A stretch of DNA of 64,000 nucleotides from an uncultured Endomicrobiia bacterium (GTDB lineage Bacteria > Elusimicrobiota > Endomicrobiia > Endomicrobiales > Endomicrobiaceae). This document shows, in pieces, positions 7,968 through 17,739 of this stretch. Under the pieces are notes generated by a model, which did no database searches, was not told where the DNA came from, and saw only the letters and a list, made by a program, of their open reading frames with translations. The stretch lies in NCBI GenBank assembly GCA_938040055.1, contig CALHWY010000007.1, positions 58,803 to 122,802 of the forward strand. Direction: 5' to 3'. Position numbers and translations under genes: made by a program. How positions within the stretch are numbered: position 1 is the stretch's first letter; each line of letters begins with the position of its first letter.

Positions 7968-9542
7968 ATGAATAAAAACACGGTACTTTTTGTAGTTTGT
8001 TCCGCATTGACCATCTTCATATGGTATATTTTCGTGGCGCCGCCAGCGCCGCAGCAGAAAAAAAGCCGTCAGGACCAGCCCGTTCAGAACCAAAGCGCTG
8101 TTTCCGAACGGCAGCAGCCGCAGCATTCCGAATTAAAGTCCGCGGACGGGCAAACCCTTAAAGAAAACGCGCAAATACAAGAAGAAAAAATTTACGTGGA
8201 ACATGAAAAATACAAAGCGGTGCTTTCAAACAGAGGCGCGGCCGTATTGAGTTGGTCGGTCAGGGAAAAGAACGGGCAATGGGTTGATCTCGTCCTTCCC
8301 CAGGCGGCGCCCGTGCTGGCGGATTTTCCGGGCTCAAACTATAAAATCCTCTCTAATTCCGGAGATAAAATAGTTTTTGAACATATTTCGGCTCAGGGAT
8401 GGAAAATAACCAAAACTTACGCTCTTTCGCACGCTTATATGCACAAACTCAATATCCGCCTTGAAAAGACAAAGGAAGAAGCTTTTCTTCCGCGCATAGA
8501 GCTTGAATGGGGGCCGGGGCTCGGCACCGATATGAAAGAGATGAAAGAAAATACCGCCGTTACAAGAGTGATAGCTTATACGGCGGCAAATCCGGGCAAA
8601 CTTAAAAAACTTAAAAAACAAGCCGAGGCCGCTTCTCTTTTCAGATGGGCGGCTTTGGACAACAGATATTTTCTCGCGGCGTTTATACCTGAAAAATCAA
8701 TTGATTTCGACCAAATAACGCCTTCCAGGCCTGATAAAAAACATCCCTATACAATGACCGTCACGGCGCTTGATCCCAAAGACAGCGAAAAGAAAGAATA
8801 TTCCATAGATTTTTATCTGGGGCCGAAAGGTTATACTTATTTAAAATCTTATAGTCTGGGTTTGGAAAAAGCCGTTGATTTCGGTTTTTTCGGTTTTCTG
8901 GGGAAAGTAGCTTTCGCCGTTTTAACCTCGCTGTATAAACTGACCGGCAATTACGGATGGGCTATCATTCTTTTGACTCTTATGATACAGGTGCTTGTTC
9001 TTCCCTTAACGCTGAAAAGTTTTAAGGCCGCGGCCGCTATGAAGCGAGTGCAGCCGATGATAAAAGAAATTCAGGACAAATATAAAAATAATCCGCAAAG
9101 GCTGAATGCGGAAATGCTTAACATATACAGAACCCAGAAAGTCAATCCTCTCGGCGGATGTCTGCCTATGCTTTTGCAGCTCCCGATTTTTTGGGCTTTT
9201 TTTACAATGCTTAGAAACGCATATGAGCTCAGAAGCGAAGGATGGATTTTATGGGTAAAAGATTTGTCGGCGGCAGACCGTTTTATGGATTTGGGGATGT
9301 TTCATTTGAATCTTCTTCCGCTGATAATGGGCATCGGGATGTTTTTACAGCAGAAAATGACGACCGCGACTTCGGATCCTACGCAAAGAAGAATAATGTA
9401 TATAATGCCGGTGGTATTTACGTTTATGTTCTGGACTTTTCCTTCAGGGCTTGTGCTTTACTGGCTTACAAACAGCATAGTGTCTATGATTTTGCAGTTT
9501 TTTATAATAAGAAAAGACAATGCCAAAGTAAAACATGCATAG
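7968..9542 (+). CDS. yidC: Membrane protein insertase YidC (Oxa1 family)
   Basis: The product is 524 aa, in the range of Gram-negative YidC with the large periplasmic domain. TM1 lies at residues 4-24, followed by a Gln/Ser/Pro-rich linker and the beta-rich periplasmic P1 domain to about residue 305. The Oxa1 core begins near 310, with the conserved TLKSFKAAAAMKRVQP coupling segment and PMLLQLPIFWAFF, and ends in a short basic tail. It inserts and folds inner-membrane proteins with or without Sec. The ATG has a weak AAAGGA site (AAAAAGGACTTTAA). Confidence 0.97.
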   Translation: MNKNTVLFVVCSALTIFIWYIFVAPPAPQQKKSRQDQPVQNQSAVSERQQPQHSELKSADGQTLKENAQIQEEKIYVEHEKYKAVLSNRGAAVLSWSVREKNGQWVDLVLPQAAPVLADFPGSNYKILSNSGDKIVFEHISAQGWKITKTYALSHAYMHKLNIRLEKTKEEAFLPRIELEWGPGLGTDMKEMKENTAVTRVIAYTAANPGKLKKLKKQAEAASLFRWAALDNRYFLAAFIPEKSIDFDQITPSRPDKKHPYTMTVTALDPKDSEKKEYSIDFYLGPKGYTYLKSYSLGLEKAVDFGFFGFLGKVAFAVLTSLYKLTGNYGWAIILLTLMIQVLVLPLTLKSFKAAAAMKRVQPMIKEIQDKYKNNPQRLNAEMLNIYRTQKVNPLGGCLPMLLQLPIFWAFFTMLRNAYELRSEGWILWVKDLSAADRFMDLGMFHLNLLPLIMGIGMFLQQKMTTATSDPTQRRIMYIMPVVFTFMFWTFPSGLVLYWLTNSIVSMILQFFIIRKDNAKVKHA

Positions 9543-9888
9543 TTTGAAAAGCGTTTGTTTTTACGGCTTTTAAGCAAAACGCCGGAAAATCGCCGACGAA
9601 ACGTATTTTTCTTGAAAAGTTTTTTAATCGTTTGAAAAAGTCCGGCATTTATATATTTTAATATATTTAAAAACGGACCGCCTGAAATTTTTCACCAGAT
9701 TGCGCGCCCGAAAAGCGTTTAAGTCATAATAAATCGCAAAGAGTTTGCGCCCGGACAAGCGGAGAGCGGCTGAAAAAAAGCGGCGGCGGCAAAAGAGGTC
9801 GGCGGTAAAAAAGCCGTTTTAAAGTTTGAAAAAACAAAAACCGCAAAGGTGAAAAACAAAGACAAAAAGAAAACGGAGAGGTAAACAT
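9543..9888. other. Spacer between yidC and jag
   Basis: These 346 bases contain no gene I can support. A very A+T-rich block around 9650-9675 may hold the start of a jag transcript, but no well-spaced -35/-10 pair is evident. The final 20 bases hold a GGAGAGG ribosome binding site for jag. Confidence 0.4.
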
Positions 9889-10560
9889 ATGCAAGAAATT
9901 GAAATTAAAGGCAAGAATGTAGAAGAAGCCATACGTAAAGGGCTGCAACAGCTCGGCTGTACTAGAGAGCAGGCCGAAATCAAAGTTTTGGACGAAGGGA
10001 CAACGGGACTTTTCGGGCTGATGGGCGCAAAACCAGCCAGAGTGCTTATTACGGCCGAAAGCGCCGGGCGCAAACCGGAAACATCAGGATCCGGCCAGGA
10101 ACAAGTCCGGCGGAAAGTAGAAAAAGTTTTGACTGAAATTCTTAATAAAATGAGACTGGGGCTTAAAAGCGTTAAAACCGTTCCCGGCTCGGACAGCGTA
10201 AACGCCGAAATAGAAACCGAGGAAAGCGGATATATAATAGGCAAAAACGGGCAGACTCTCGATTCGCTTGAATATATAACGCAGATAATAGTAAATAATG
10301 ATCTTCATTCGAAAATCAAAGTCAATCTGGACTGCGAGAAATACAGACAAAAACAAAATGAAAAATTAAAAGTAATGGCCGATAAAGCCGTCGAATATGT
10401 TAAACGCACCGGCAAAATTTACAGATTCGACCCTATGAACGCCAAAGAAAGAAAAATCATTCACACTTATTTAAAAGATAATTCCCAAATCGAAACTTTT
10501 TCCGAAGGCGAAGGGATAATGCGCAAAGTAGGCATAAAACTTTCAAAAAAAATCGCCTGA
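9889..10560 (+). CDS. jag: RNA-binding protein Jag/KhpB
   Basis: The product is 223 aa. The Jag N-terminal domain covers residues 1-50 (EIEIKGKNVEEAIRKGLQQL and GLFGLMG). A KH domain follows at about 78-150 with its signature YIIGKNGQTLDSLEYI. An R3H domain closes the protein (NAKERKIIHTYLKD). KhpB binds RNA with KhpA and affects cell wall growth and division. It follows yidC as in most bacteria. GGAGAGG lies seven bases before the ATG. Confidence 0.95.
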   Translation: MQEIEIKGKNVEEAIRKGLQQLGCTREQAEIKVLDEGTTGLFGLMGAKPARVLITAESAGRKPETSGSGQEQVRRKVEKVLTEILNKMRLGLKSVKTVPGSDSVNAEIETEESGYIIGKNGQTLDSLEYITQIIVNNDLHSKIKVNLDCEKYRQKQNEKLKVMADKAVEYVKRTGKIYRFDPMNAKERKIIHTYLKDNSQIETFSEGEGIMRKVGIKLSKKIA

Positions 10561-10898
10561 GCGGTTAACGGTTTTTTCGGGTTCGGCAAAATTTTGTTTT
10601 ATAATAAAGGGCGGGCGGATTTCGGGCTTTTTTGCACAGCAAGGCCGGGGATAGACAAAAAAACCGGGATTGCGGACGGACGGGCGGCGGACGATAAATG
10701 ATTTTTTTCAGGATAAAAAAGTTTATTTTTTGCAGAAAAAAGACGGCAGCGGACAAAAAAACAGGATTGCGGCCGGACGGGGATAAACAAACAGGCGAAA
10801 CCGGATGCGGAGAACAAAATAATGTAGAAAAATTATATCCGGATTTGTTTGCCGTAAATCATAATCGATTGCATTTAAAATGTTTAAAGGAGGATTTT
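10561..10898. other. Spacer with a short imperfect direct repeat
   Basis: These 338 bases lack a convincing gene. A segment of about 31 bases starting GACAAAAAAACCGGGATTGC (10654-10684) recurs with a few changes at about 10752-10781. A TATAAT at 10600-10605 has no clear -35 partner. A strong AAAGGAGG at 10886-10893 decides the start of the next gene. Confidence 0.4.
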
Positions 10899-11465
10899 AT
10901 GACAAAAATTTCCATGCTGGCGGCAGTTTTAATTTCCGTTTTCGCTTTTCAGGCCTGTACTCCGCCTTATAAAATAGACGACAGAGCTTCAAAAAATCTT
11001 AATGCCCCTTCGCCGGTTTTAAAAGTTTCCGACAAAATATTGGTCGTAATGCCCAAAGACGGCAAATACAAAAAAAACACTTATCCCAAATCCGGAGCGC
11101 AAACCGCGCAAAAACTTAATGCCGCTTTGCGCGCTTATACGGAAAATGTCACCATAACGCAGGAACATATGTCTTTTGAACAGGCCAAAGCTTATGCGGG
11201 ACAGAAAGGTTTTTCCCATATTTTTTATCCTGAAATCACCAATTGGGAAGACCGCGTAAGCGCCGTAAGCGGACTCAGAGACAGGGTGACGGTGCATATG
11301 ACCGTTTTTAATGTGACGGCCGCAAAAACCGTCAATGAATGTTTAATTTACGGAAACGGTTCTTCCAATATTTGGGCTACGGCGAAAACGCCGGAAATTC
11401 TTTTGGATAAACCTTTCGCAATATATGTATCTTCGCTTTTCGGAGCGGACAAGACAAAAAAATAA
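10899..11465 (+). CDS. Putative lipoprotein, DUF4823-like
   Basis: I place the start at 10899 because AAAGGAGG precedes this ATG and a lipoprotein signal follows at once (MTKISMLAAVLISVFAFQAC). The cysteine is residue 20. An upstream in-frame ATG at 10698 would bury that signal. The mature protein of about 170 aa has a KSGAQTAQKLNAALRAYTEN helix and a GFSHIFYPEITNWEDR strand, like small proteobacterial DUF4823 lipoproteins. The function of that family is unknown. The gene stands alone with a strong terminator 70 bases downstream. Confidence 0.75.
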   Translation: MTKISMLAAVLISVFAFQACTPPYKIDDRASKNLNAPSPVLKVSDKILVVMPKDGKYKKNTYPKSGAQTAQKLNAALRAYTENVTITQEHMSFEQAKAYAGQKGFSHIFYPEITNWEDRVSAVSGLRDRVTVHMTVFNVTAAKTVNECLIYGNGSSNIWATAKTPEILLDKPFAIYVSSLFGADKTKK

Positions 11466-11535
11466 AACCGGGCGGCGGTTTTTCAGGAGCGGCCGACAGC
11501 GCCGGCAAGGCTGTTTCGGATTTGCGCATATAAAT

Positions 11536-11580
11536 AAAAGCCCCTTTCGGATTTATCCGAAAGGGGCTTTTATTTTTTTA
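11536..11580 (+). terminator. Rho-independent terminator
   Basis: AAAAGCCCCTTTCGGA (11536-11551) and its exact complement (11556-11571) form a 16-bp stem with a TTTA loop, followed by TATTTTTTTA. It ends the lipoprotein transcript. Because the stem starts with A's it could also work on the other strand. Confidence 0.9.
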
Positions 11581-12084
11581 TAATGCGTCCTAAAACCGGA
11601 TTTCAGGCTTTAAAAACGTTCAAATGCCGAGGGAAGATTTTCCAGCTTTTTAAAAACCGCGGATTTTAAAACTTTTTCGGGAAAAGATTTTTCAGCCGCA
11701 AAAAAAACGTTTTGTCGCAACGGCGCAGCGCTTTTTCATAAATATTTTTCCGTTTTCAAAGTCAGACCGGGCTTTTGAAAAAGCAAGGTTCGCATCGAAT
11801 AAAACTTTGCGCTATTATGTTTTTCAAAGTCAGTCCCGGTTTTTTTGCAAAAGCGCAACAATTCCGTCCGCGTTTTAAATTTTCCCCGCTAAAATTTCCA
11901 AAAAATTTTACCGCAGTGAGACGGCAAGGCCGTTTTCTCCGCCGTAAAAAAGCCGGCGCGGCATAAGTCCCCGAAACGCCGGACGGTTTTAAAAAAGCCT
12001 TTTATATATTTACCGCAAAAAATTAAAAGCCGATGATTTCATTTGCCGTTATGCGCGGCGCCGAACGCGTGGGCGCGAAAAATT
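11581..12084. other. Intergenic region without supported genes
   Basis: About 500 bases lie between the lipoprotein terminator and the 3' end of clcA. Open frames here give Phe/Lys-rich products with no ribosome binding site. I see no RNA gene or repeat. Confidence 0.4.
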
Positions 12085-13641
12085 TTATTTACGCATAATA
12101 AGCCTGTTAAGACGGCGGCGCACTCTTGTTTCGCTTTTAAGGCTGGTTATAAAAACCAGATAATCATTAGCCGTTATTTCGGTTTGCCCGTCGGGTATAA
12201 AATCCCTGCCGTTTCTTTTTACGGAGATAAGCAGACAGTTTTTGGGAAATTTTAATTCTTTAAGCATTTTGCCGTCCGCTTCACAGCCATGACAGGCCAA
12301 AACTTCGACGGTGGTTTTTCCGTCAGGATCGCCTTTGAACTTTTCCATTTTTTTCGATATCGCCATATTATAAAGAAGAGAGTCGTAAACCGGAGGGCTT
12401 TTAAGCACATCGGCGACAAAAAACGCCGTCACGGTCACTATGGCTATGGGAAGCAGTTCGCTGAAAGAGCCTGTCATTTCGACAAGCAGAATAATGCCTG
12501 TAATAGGCGCTCTTACTATAGCGGTAAAAAAGCCCGCCATCGCAAGAATCACGAAATTGTAAAACAATTCCGCCGGAAGACCCAAAAAACCCACGGCCGC
12601 CGCGCCGAAAACCGCGCCTATGGACGCGCCGGTAACAAGAAGCGGGAAAAATATTCCTCCCGGCGCGCCGGAAGCGAAGCTTATCACGGAAAAACAGAAT
12701 TTGACCGCAAGCAGCGTTAAAAGAAAAGCGAATCCCGCGGACAAAGCCAGTTTGTCCATAATAAGATGCCCGCTGCAAAGAGCGGCCGGAAATGTTATGC
12801 CTATGATGCCTGCGCAGACAAAAGGAATTACAGGCCTTGTTTTTGCGTTAAGCCATTTCCTTTTTTTATACCATTTCTGTACATTTACAAGAACGAGATT
12901 GTAAAAAGCTCCGGCAAAACCCAGAAATAAAGCCATAAGCGCAATTATCCAGTATTTGTCAAAAGGCACTTTAGCCGTAACCGCGAAATTAAAAACAGGT
13001 TCCGGAAAAAAGAGCGCGGCCGCAAATTGCGCCGAAACTGCCGATACCATGGTGGATAAAAGTATTACGGGAGAAAAATATTTAAATATTTCTTCAAGCG
13101 CAAATACGGCTCCGGCAAGAGGCGCGCCGAATGCCGCGGACAGACCCGCGCCCGCCCCGCTTGCCATCAGCACCTTTTTTTCAAATTTCGAAGAGCCCGC
13201 TTTACCGCCTATGCCTTCGGCTATGCAGGCGCCCATCTGCACGGAAGGGCCTTCCCTTCCCAGCGACAGACCCGCGCCCACGGCAAGCGCCCCGCCGGCA
13301 AATTTCATCAGCAGGGTTTTAAGCCAGCTGTCCTTAAAATATCCCGCCATTATTCCTTTGACCTGGGGAATGCCGCTGCCGGTTATCATATCGTTTCTGC
13401 TTACCATAAAGCCCGTCGCCAAACCCAGCAGCGCAAGTATTGCAATCCATAAAGGAAGCATATGCGGATGCCGGCCCGCATAAGAGTGAGCCGCGACGCA
13501 GAGCTGTTCGGCAAGATTAAGCGCGAAACGGTAAAGAGTGATGAAAAGCCCTGCGGCTATTCCTATGATTATGCTTTTTAAAAGTATCGCGGGTTTTTTA
13601 TTTTCTATTCCTACGGCAGCTTTGTAATTATTGGAATCCAA
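12085..13641 (-). CDS. clcA: ClC-family chloride channel/transporter with C-terminal TrkA-C (RCK_C) domain
   Basis: The product is 518 aa. The three selectivity motifs are visible: GSGIPQ, GREGPSVQMG (with the gating glutamate) and GAPGGIFFPLL. The second glutamate pair (FALEEIF) matches the position that carries the intracellular proton glutamate in bacterial Cl-/H+ antiporters, so an antiporter is more likely than a channel. About ten hydrophobic helices cover residues 20-420. The last 75 residues form a TrkA-C-like domain (LKFPKNCLLISVKRNG) that may bind a small ligand. The gene runs against the surrounding operons and is alone. Confidence 0.92.
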   Translation of the reverse strand: MDSNNYKAAVGIENKKPAILLKSIIIGIAAGLFITLYRFALNLAEQLCVAAHSYAGRHPHMLPLWIAILALLGLATGFMVSRNDMITGSGIPQVKGIMAGYFKDSWLKTLLMKFAGGALAVGAGLSLGREGPSVQMGACIAEGIGGKAGSSKFEKKVLMASGAGAGLSAAFGAPLAGAVFALEEIFKYFSPVILLSTMVSAVSAQFAAALFFPEPVFNFAVTAKVPFDKYWIIALMALFLGFAGAFYNLVLVNVQKWYKKRKWLNAKTRPVIPFVCAGIIGITFPAALCSGHLIMDKLALSAGFAFLLTLLAVKFCFSVISFASGAPGGIFFPLLVTGASIGAVFGAAAVGFLGLPAELFYNFVILAMAGFFTAIVRAPITGIILLVEMTGSFSELLPIAIVTVTAFFVADVLKSPPVYDSLLYNMAISKKMEKFKGDPDGKTTVEVLACHGCEADGKMLKELKFPKNCLLISVKRNGRDFIPDGQTEITANDYLVFITSLKSETRVRRRLNRLIMRK

Positions 13642-14184
13642 AACGGCTCCTTTAACAATTTAACCTTTTTCCGTACAAAAAATTTTGACGAGGAAAAACC
13701 CCGGAACGCGGCGCGCCGGCCAGCGGAAAACAGTTTCTCAAAACGCAAAATTACCGCTTTTACCCGCGGCAAAAAACGGCCGCAAAAACCTTTATGTCAG
13801 AAAATTTTTTTCTGGCGGACGCGGAATCTTTCCGTGAAAAATCGTATTTGCGCGAAAATTTTTATTTTAAAGAAAAATTTTTGCCGCCAGCGCAATTTCC
13901 GCTTGAAGCTTGAAGTTTGAAACTTAAAGCTTCAAGCTTTAAAAAGCAAAAACTTAAAAAACGGAGCAATGCTTTATAATTTTAACTTTTTTCACAAAAC
14001 AAAAAAACGCAGGATTGCCCGTAAAATCGATTTTCGCCGCAGTCCGGAAAAATATATGTCTATATTATATTTTCTTTTTTCGCAAAAAAACAAATCAGCC
14101 GCATAAACAATATGCGACATTTTGCCGTTTTTTGTTAATTTGCCGGATTTGATTTTTATAAGCAAACAAAGTATTATTAACGGT
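13642..14184. other. Divergent spacer between clcA and mnmE
   Basis: About 540 bases should contain the promoters of both genes. A TATAAT at 13975-13980 could be a -10 box toward mnmE but lacks a clear -35. The strongest structure is the inverted repeat at 13901-13937, listed separately. Confidence 0.4.
13901..13937. repeat. Long inverted repeat (cruciform-type)
   Basis: GCTTGAAGCTT pairs perfectly with AAGCTTCAAGC. After one mismatch the pairing continues inward with AAGTT/AACTT, giving about 16 pairs with a three-base loop. It lies in the clcA-mnmE spacer and is not followed by a T run long enough to call a terminator. It could bind a dimeric regulator or form an RNA hairpin. Confidence 0.6.
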
Positions 14185-15642
14185 ATGCAATATATTTCCG
14201 AAGACACTATAGCCGCGCTTTCAACGCCGGCGGGACGTTCGGCCATAGCGGTTATACGCCTTAGCGGAGAAAACGCGTTCTCTATAATGCGGCGCTTGTT
14301 TAAACCTTCTTCAGACGCGGACAAACAAGTGCGGCGCGGATATATTATGGATGGAGACAAAAAAGTCGATGAAGTTCTTTGCTCTTTTTTTAAAGCGCCG
14401 CGCACTTATACCGGCGAAGACACGGCTGAAATTTCCGTGCATGGAAATCCCGTGATAATAAATGCGGTTTTAAATCTTTTATACAAAAACGGCGCCAGAG
14501 CGGCCGGACCGGGAGAGTTTACTTACCGCGCTTTTCTTAACGGCAAAAAAGATCTTGCCGAAGCGGAAGCGGTTTGCAGCCTGATAACAAGCAAAACTGA
14601 AACGGCCGCAAGGGCCGCGCTTAATAATGCCGGAGGGTTACTTTCTTCTAAAATAGAAACTCTTAAAAATTCCCTTATAACTTTTCTTGCTTATCTTGAA
14701 GCTTCTCTTGATTATCCTTCCGATGATATTCCTTTTATGAGCAGTGAGCTTAAACTGAAAATGATAAATAATGCGATAGAAGACAATCAAAAACTGATTG
14801 ATAATTATAAAACGAGCCTGATGCTGCAAAAAGGGATGAAAGCCGTTATTATCGGAAAACCGAATACGGGAAAATCGTCCCTGCTTAATGCGGTTTTAGG
14901 TAAAAACCGGGCAATAGTGACCGATATCGCCGGGACTACAACGGATACGATTGAAGAAATCATAGACTGCCGGGGAATTCCTTTAATTTTAACCGATACG
15001 GCCGGAATAAGAAATCATGCTGAAAACTCAATAGAAATCTTAGGCCAGGAACGTTCAAAAGAAGCCGCCGGCAAAGCCGATATTCTTCTTTGGGTGTTCG
15101 ATTCTTCTTCCCCGCTTGACAAAAATGACGCCGAAATAGCGGCTTATCTTAAAACTTTTGACTTTAAAGATAATATGACCGGAGTTTGCGGCAAAAGCGG
15201 TTTACCTTCAAAAATCAATGAAAAAACAATAAAATCTTTTGAAAAACACACATATATAATAGGTATTTTAAATAAAGCGGATCTGCCGCAAAAAATCAAT
15301 GAAGAAAATATTAAAACTCTGGCTGTTTTTGATGAAATCATATCTTTGTCGGCCAAATCCGGAGCGGGAATGAAAAAACTTTTGGAAACGGTCTCGCGAT
15401 TGGCTGGCGTATCGGACGCGGGCAATGAATATCTTCTTATAAATTCGCGGCATCAGGCGCTTTTACGCAAAGCGCAGGAATCGCTTATAAAAACCCGGGC
15501 GTTGATAAACGAAGAAAATGCGGACGAACTGGCTTGTTTTGAAGTTAAAAATGCCGCAGCCGCTATGGAAGAAGTGTTGGGCGTTAATACCCCGCATGAT
15601 ATTTTGGACTCTATTTTCGGTTCTTTTTGCATAGGGAAATGA
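14185..15642 (+). CDS. mnmE: tRNA modification GTPase MnmE
   Basis: The product is 485 aa from the ATG at 14185 (MQYISEDTIAALSTPAGRSA, the usual MnmE start). An in-frame ATG at 14122 would add 21 atypical residues. The N-terminal tetrahydrofolate-binding domain contains the GPGEFTYRAFLNGKKDL signature. The G domain has G1 GKPNTGKS (about 224-231), G2 GTTTDT, G3 DTAG and G4 NKAD (near 363). The C-terminal CIGK carries the catalytic cysteine. With MnmG it modifies U34 of certain tRNAs. About 30 residues before G4 (326-358) are an insertion that partly repeats a LP.KINE..IK pattern. The ribosome binding site is weak. Confidence 0.95.
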   Translation: MQYISEDTIAALSTPAGRSAIAVIRLSGENAFSIMRRLFKPSSDADKQVRRGYIMDGDKKVDEVLCSFFKAPRTYTGEDTAEISVHGNPVIINAVLNLLYKNGARAAGPGEFTYRAFLNGKKDLAEAEAVCSLITSKTETAARAALNNAGGLLSSKIETLKNSLITFLAYLEASLDYPSDDIPFMSSELKLKMINNAIEDNQKLIDNYKTSLMLQKGMKAVIIGKPNTGKSSLLNAVLGKNRAIVTDIAGTTTDTIEEIIDCRGIPLILTDTAGIRNHAENSIEILGQERSKEAAGKADILLWVFDSSSPLDKNDAEIAAYLKTFDFKDNMTGVCGKSGLPSKINEKTIKSFEKHTYIIGILNKADLPQKINEENIKTLAVFDEIISLSAKSGAGMKKLLETVSRLAGVSDAGNEYLLINSRHQALLRKAQESLIKTRALINEENADELACFEVKNAAAAMEEVLGVNTPHDILDSIFGSFCIGK

Positions 15643-15816
15643 TTCGGGCAGCGCAATGAAATTTTGTAAAAGGATTTGCCGGCCGCCGCGCATAATTTCG
15701 CGCATGCGGGTATACGGAATACGGCGTGTTTTATTTTAACTGTTTTATATGCCGGCCAAATCAGCAGAAAAAACTATTGCCGGTTTTGCATTTGATTTTG
15801 ATTGTTTTATATGCCC

Positions 15817-16416
15817 TTAAATATAATTTTCTGCCCGGGCAAGTTTTATGAGATTCGGCAAAGTTTCCGGTATGGCTTTTAAGGCGTCTTTGAAAGAATC
15901 GTAATTTCCGTACATGCCGCCTTCTTTGAATATTATTTCTTTCATAATGATTTCCCGGCGCAGATCCGTCTGCCGCCAAAGCGCCTCATCAAAACAGTCG
16001 CCGCATTCTTCTTCGCGGCTTAAAGACATAAGCCGTTCAAATTCGGCCCGGCCGAAAGGTATGTTTCCAATAAGAGCAAAGCTGTCGGGATTTTTAAGAG
16101 CGTTAAAAAATACTTCTTTTCCCAGAGAAATCACCCATAAACCGAAATAAAGACCCGTATCATCGCTTATATAACCGTTAATGACTTTACACGCCATATT
16201 AAGCCATACGCATTCGGCGGCGATTTCCGTACAAATACCCAAATCGCAGCGCAGAAAACTTTTTTGCTTATCGCCAAGCGCGGCGAATTTCCGGACGGCA
16301 AATTCAAAAAAAGCTTCATTGTCATCAGGATTCGCCCTGTGGTTTTCATCTATCAATTTCCAAAACCTTTCATTATCTGTTGTAGTATTTATGGGCGTTT
16401 CGGCCGCAAAAAGCAA
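15817..16416 (-). CDS. DUF4240 domain protein
   Basis: The product is 199 aa. The DUF4240 pattern is recognisable: an N-terminal ERFWKLIDENH helix, a central MACKVINGYISDDTGLYFGL segment and the following LGKEVFFNALKNPDSFA. Proteins of this family are found in many bacteria, often alone, and have no established function. The gene faces against mnmE and rsmA. The exact start is uncertain because the first 13 residues precede the family's usual start. Confidence 0.75.
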   Translation of the reverse strand: MLFAAETPINTTTDNERFWKLIDENHRANPDDNEAFFEFAVRKFAALGDKQKSFLRCDLGICTEIAAECVWLNMACKVINGYISDDTGLYFGLWVISLGKEVFFNALKNPDSFALIGNIPFGRAEFERLMSLSREEECGDCFDEALWRQTDLRREIIMKEIIFKEGGMYGNYDSFKDALKAIPETLPNLIKLARAENYI

Positions 16417-16662
16417 AAGCGGAAATTTTCATATCATACAAGAGATGTTTTTGCAAACTGTTTTCCTTTTGCGGACTTTCGCAAAATAAATCCGGACGGC
16501 GCCTGAAAAGAATAATATGAAAATTGAATGCGGCTGATTTATCGTTTCCGCGCTTTCTTGCGAAATATTGAAAAACGGTATGAATTATTATAAAAATATT
16601 CTACAATCTTCCCATACGGCAATCGGGACCGGATCCCGGCTTTGCCGCGGGAAAAACATACG

Positions 16663-17610
16663 ATGAGACAAAAACACGGACAAAACTTCTTAATAGATAA
16701 CAATATCGCCAACAATATCGTAAAAGCCGCCAATTTAAATGAAAACGATTATGTCATTGAAATCGGGCCGGGCAAAGGAATTTTGACAAAAATAATACAG
16801 CCGCTGGCCGGGCATTTGACCGCGGTTGAAATAGACGAAAATCTTTTTCGTCCGTTAAAATATTATTTCACTTCCAGCAATGCGCAAAATATAAATCTCA
16901 TAAATAAAGATTTTATGAAATTTGATCTTGCATCTTATGTTTACAAGGCAGGCGGCGGCGATTTTGACGCGCAAAACGGCAAAAAAAAGGAAGAAATTTT
17001 AAAAAACGAATTTGAAAGCCGGAATAATTTTACCGAATCCCGCGCTGAAAACGCCGAAGAACGGCTTTTTACGCGGCCGAAAGAAAAAATCCTTGATTTT
17101 TCAATACCTTTTAAAGTCATTTCAAATCTTCCTTATAATGCAGGCACGGCAATCGTACAGAAAATCCTGCCTTTGCCAAATTGGACGCAATGCGTTTTTA
17201 TGCTTCAAAAAGAGGTCGCGCAAAGGCTTGCGGCCAAAACCGGAACAAAAGATTACGGATATATTTCGGTTTTTACGCAATATTATGCGGACGCCGAACT
17301 TTTATTTGACGTTTCAGCCAAATGTTTTAATCCGCATCCGAAAGTTATGTCATCGGTTGTCAGATTAAGCAATAAAAAATCCGCTCCGCCGGATCCTCTG
17401 TTTTTTGAACTTGTTAAAAAAAGTTTTTCCATGCGCAGAAAAACGATTTTAAACTGTCTTGCTTCATTCAAAAATTTAGAAAAAAGTCAAGCGAATAAAA
17501 TTTTAATAAATTGCGCATTAGACCCTTTTTTAAGACCGGACAGACTTTCGCTTTCCGATTATCTGCGCTTGACTGATAAAATCAAAAATTATATAATTTT
17601 ACAATCATAA
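16663..17610 (+). CDS. rsmA: 16S rRNA dimethyladenosine transferase RsmA (KsgA)
   Basis: The product is 315 aa from the ATG at 16663 (MRQKHGQNFLIDNNIANNIV). A TTG at 16642 is possible but less likely. The SAM motif is VIEIGPGKGILT, the acidic VEID ends strand 2, and the catalytic NLPYN starts at residue 155. The enzyme dimethylates two adjacent adenines in helix 45 of 16S rRNA. Residues about 95-145 are an extra, charged low-complexity stretch (many Lys, Glu, Asn) not found in ordinary RsmA. The C-terminal helical domain is intact. The gene directly precedes dnaA. Confidence 0.94.
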   Translation: MRQKHGQNFLIDNNIANNIVKAANLNENDYVIEIGPGKGILTKIIQPLAGHLTAVEIDENLFRPLKYYFTSSNAQNINLINKDFMKFDLASYVYKAGGGDFDAQNGKKKEEILKNEFESRNNFTESRAENAEERLFTRPKEKILDFSIPFKVISNLPYNAGTAIVQKILPLPNWTQCVFMLQKEVAQRLAAKTGTKDYGYISVFTQYYADAELLFDVSAKCFNPHPKVMSSVVRLSNKKSAPPDPLFFELVKKSFSMRRKTILNCLASFKNLEKSQANKILINCALDPFLRPDRLSLSDYLRLTDKIKNYIILQS

Positions 17611-17662
17611 TTTGGTTTTAAAAATTATGGAAATTTAAGCAAAAAAATACCGGTTTATATCT

Positions 17663-17739
17663 TTATCCACAGCTGTGGACAAATATGGGGAAAATATGAA
17701 TGATTCAGTAAATGACTTATGGAAAAAAGTTGTGGATAA
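17663..17739. promoter_or_regulatory. DnaA-box cluster at the dnaA start (possible oriC or autoregulatory site)
   Basis: A perfect TTATCCACA lies at 17663-17671. A one-mismatch box in opposite orientation (TGTGGACAA, 17674-17682) follows two bases later. A perfect reverse box TGTGGATAA lies inside the gene at 17731-17739. The first two form a near-palindrome around AGCT. Such clusters serve as origin or as the autorepression site of dnaA. No long A+T-rich unwinding region is adjacent. Confidence 0.7.
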
